Shown in pieces: positions 45,363 through 45,914 of a DNA stretch of 45,914 nt. The notes under the pieces were generated by a model, which had not been told where the DNA came from, ran no database searches, and saw nothing but the letters and a program-made list of their open reading frames with translations. Positions within the stretch are counted from its first letter, which is position 1; each line of letters begins with the position of its first letter. The DNA comes from Chlorobiota bacterium (GTDB taxonomy: Bacteria > Bacteroidota > Bacteroidia > Bacteroidales > VadinHA17), in contig JAADHC010000034.1 in NCBI GenBank assembly GCA_013152085.1, positions 25,614 through 71,527 of the forward strand. The letters run 5' to 3'. Made by a program: the position numbers and the translations under genes.

Positions 45363-45827
45363 TTAACGGATGGTTTTACCCCTGTACATATCCGTAAACA
45401 CTTCATCCACCGGTTCCCAGAGTTCAATTTTATTTCCTTCGGGATCAATGATCCATGCGAACCTGCCGTATTCAAAGGTTTCCATCTTACCCATGATCTC
45501 CACACCCTCTTTTCCCAGTTTTTCGAGTAATTTCTTAAGATCCCTGACCCTGTAATTGATCATGTACTCTTTCTCCGACGGGGCGAAATAGTGGGAGTTT
45601 TCAGAAAAAGGGTTCCATGAAGTATAAGCCTTATGGTCGGGATCGAGACTTTCGCGCCACTCGAACAGACTGCCGAATTTATCGGTTTTGAATCCCAGGT
45701 GTTCCTTGTACCAGGCCTTCATTTTCTCCGGATCCTTGCATTTGAAAAAGATGCCTCCGATTCCGGAAACTCCGTATTCTGGTGATTTGCTGTTTGGTTT
45801 TCTCTTTTTATTGTCTTTTCCCGCCAT
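45363..45827 (-). CDS. VOC-family (glyoxalase/bleomycin-resistance fold) protein
   Basis: A 154-residue protein with one vicinal-oxygen-chelate module (about 20-145): GIGGIFFKCKDPEKMKAWY at the start and FAWIIDPEGNKIELWEP at the end, with the Glu of the ELWEP motif as the usual metal ligand. A basic N-terminal tail (KDNKKRKPNSK) precedes it. Substrate unknown. It stands 118 bases from the CopD-like gene on the same strand. Confidence 0.85.
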   Translation of the reverse strand: MAGKDNKKRKPNSKSPEYGVSGIGGIFFKCKDPEKMKAWYKEHLGFKTDKFGSLFEWRESLDPDHKAYTSWNPFSENSHYFAPSEKEYMINYRVRDLKKLLEKLGKEGVEIMGKMETFEYGRFAWIIDPEGNKIELWEPVDEVFTDMYRGKTIR

Positions 45828-45914
45828 CGGAAGAAATATGTATTTTTCCGGTTGTCTGCTGGTTTAAAGATATTAAAATTAGCTTTTCCTCCAATTATTT
45901 TTTTATTTGGTTTC

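Overview
The window looks like chromosomal DNA from an anaerobic or facultative member of the Bacteroidetes (probably Bacteroidales or Marinilabiliales). Three things point there. Most good promoter candidates fit the Bacteroidetes pattern TTTG, 19-21 nt, TAnnTTTG, often with no clear Shine-Dalgarno. Several families are typical of the phylum: DUF2027-Smr protein, DUF4369-TlpA protein, DUF6588 barrel, TonB receptor with a carboxypeptidase-like N-terminal domain, and a TorF-GlnB-Amt operon. Base composition is moderate, with one clearly AT-richer patch. I saw no tRNA, rRNA, CRISPR array, intact insertion sequence or prophage.

Layout. 0-4.6 kb: a TolC-type efflux protein (-) diverges from a His-rich membrane protein and a Cys-containing TonB-dependent receptor (+), probably a metal-handling locus. 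The gap holds a short MITE-like inverted-repeat element. 4.7-10.9 kb: housekeeping and peptide/amino-acid genes (DUF2027-Smr protein, queA, threonine aldolase, a Gre-like small protein, a P1 peptidase overlapping an Asp/Glu racemase). 11.1-13.6 kb: an AT-rich accessory patch with a TlpA-like thioredoxin protein, a small membrane protein, a NUDIX fragment and repeat debris. 13.6-16.2 kb: nitrogen operon torF-glnB-amt with a strong terminator and a promoter overlapped by C/G-block palindromes. 16.7-26.9 kb: nitronate monooxygenase, LytTR regulator, DEAD-box helicase, secreted thioredoxin-fold protein, Lon, KdsA, RarA. 27-31.3 kb: DUF6588 protein, tandem universal stress protein with a repeated start region, a lipoprotein, and an ankyrin-plus-barrel protein. 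31.5-35.3 kb: a three-gene biotin-dependent acyl-CoA carboxylase operon. 35.45-36.02 kb: a gene-free, GC- and purine-rich segment that I interpret as a ~520-nt structured non-coding RNA with its own promoter and terminator. 36.1-38.8 kb: a truncated serine beta-lactamase-like gene running into a SRAP (HMCES/YedK) gene, a small barrel protein and a TonB-like protein. 39-41 kb: NAD salvage pair pncB-pncA. 41-43.9 kb: response regulator, histidine kinase and a secreted lectin-fold protein. 44.2-45.8 kb: small envelope proteins and a VOC protein.

The most notable item is the candidate structured RNA at 35.49-36.01 kb. It has a near-perfect promoter, a multi-step nested stem at its 5' end, at least two hairpins closed by GAAA tetraloops, three copies of a 9-nt motif and a terminal hairpin with a U-run. 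It lacks the marks I know for tmRNA, RNase P RNA or a group II intron. All functional statements rest on recognition by eye. No database or folding program was run.
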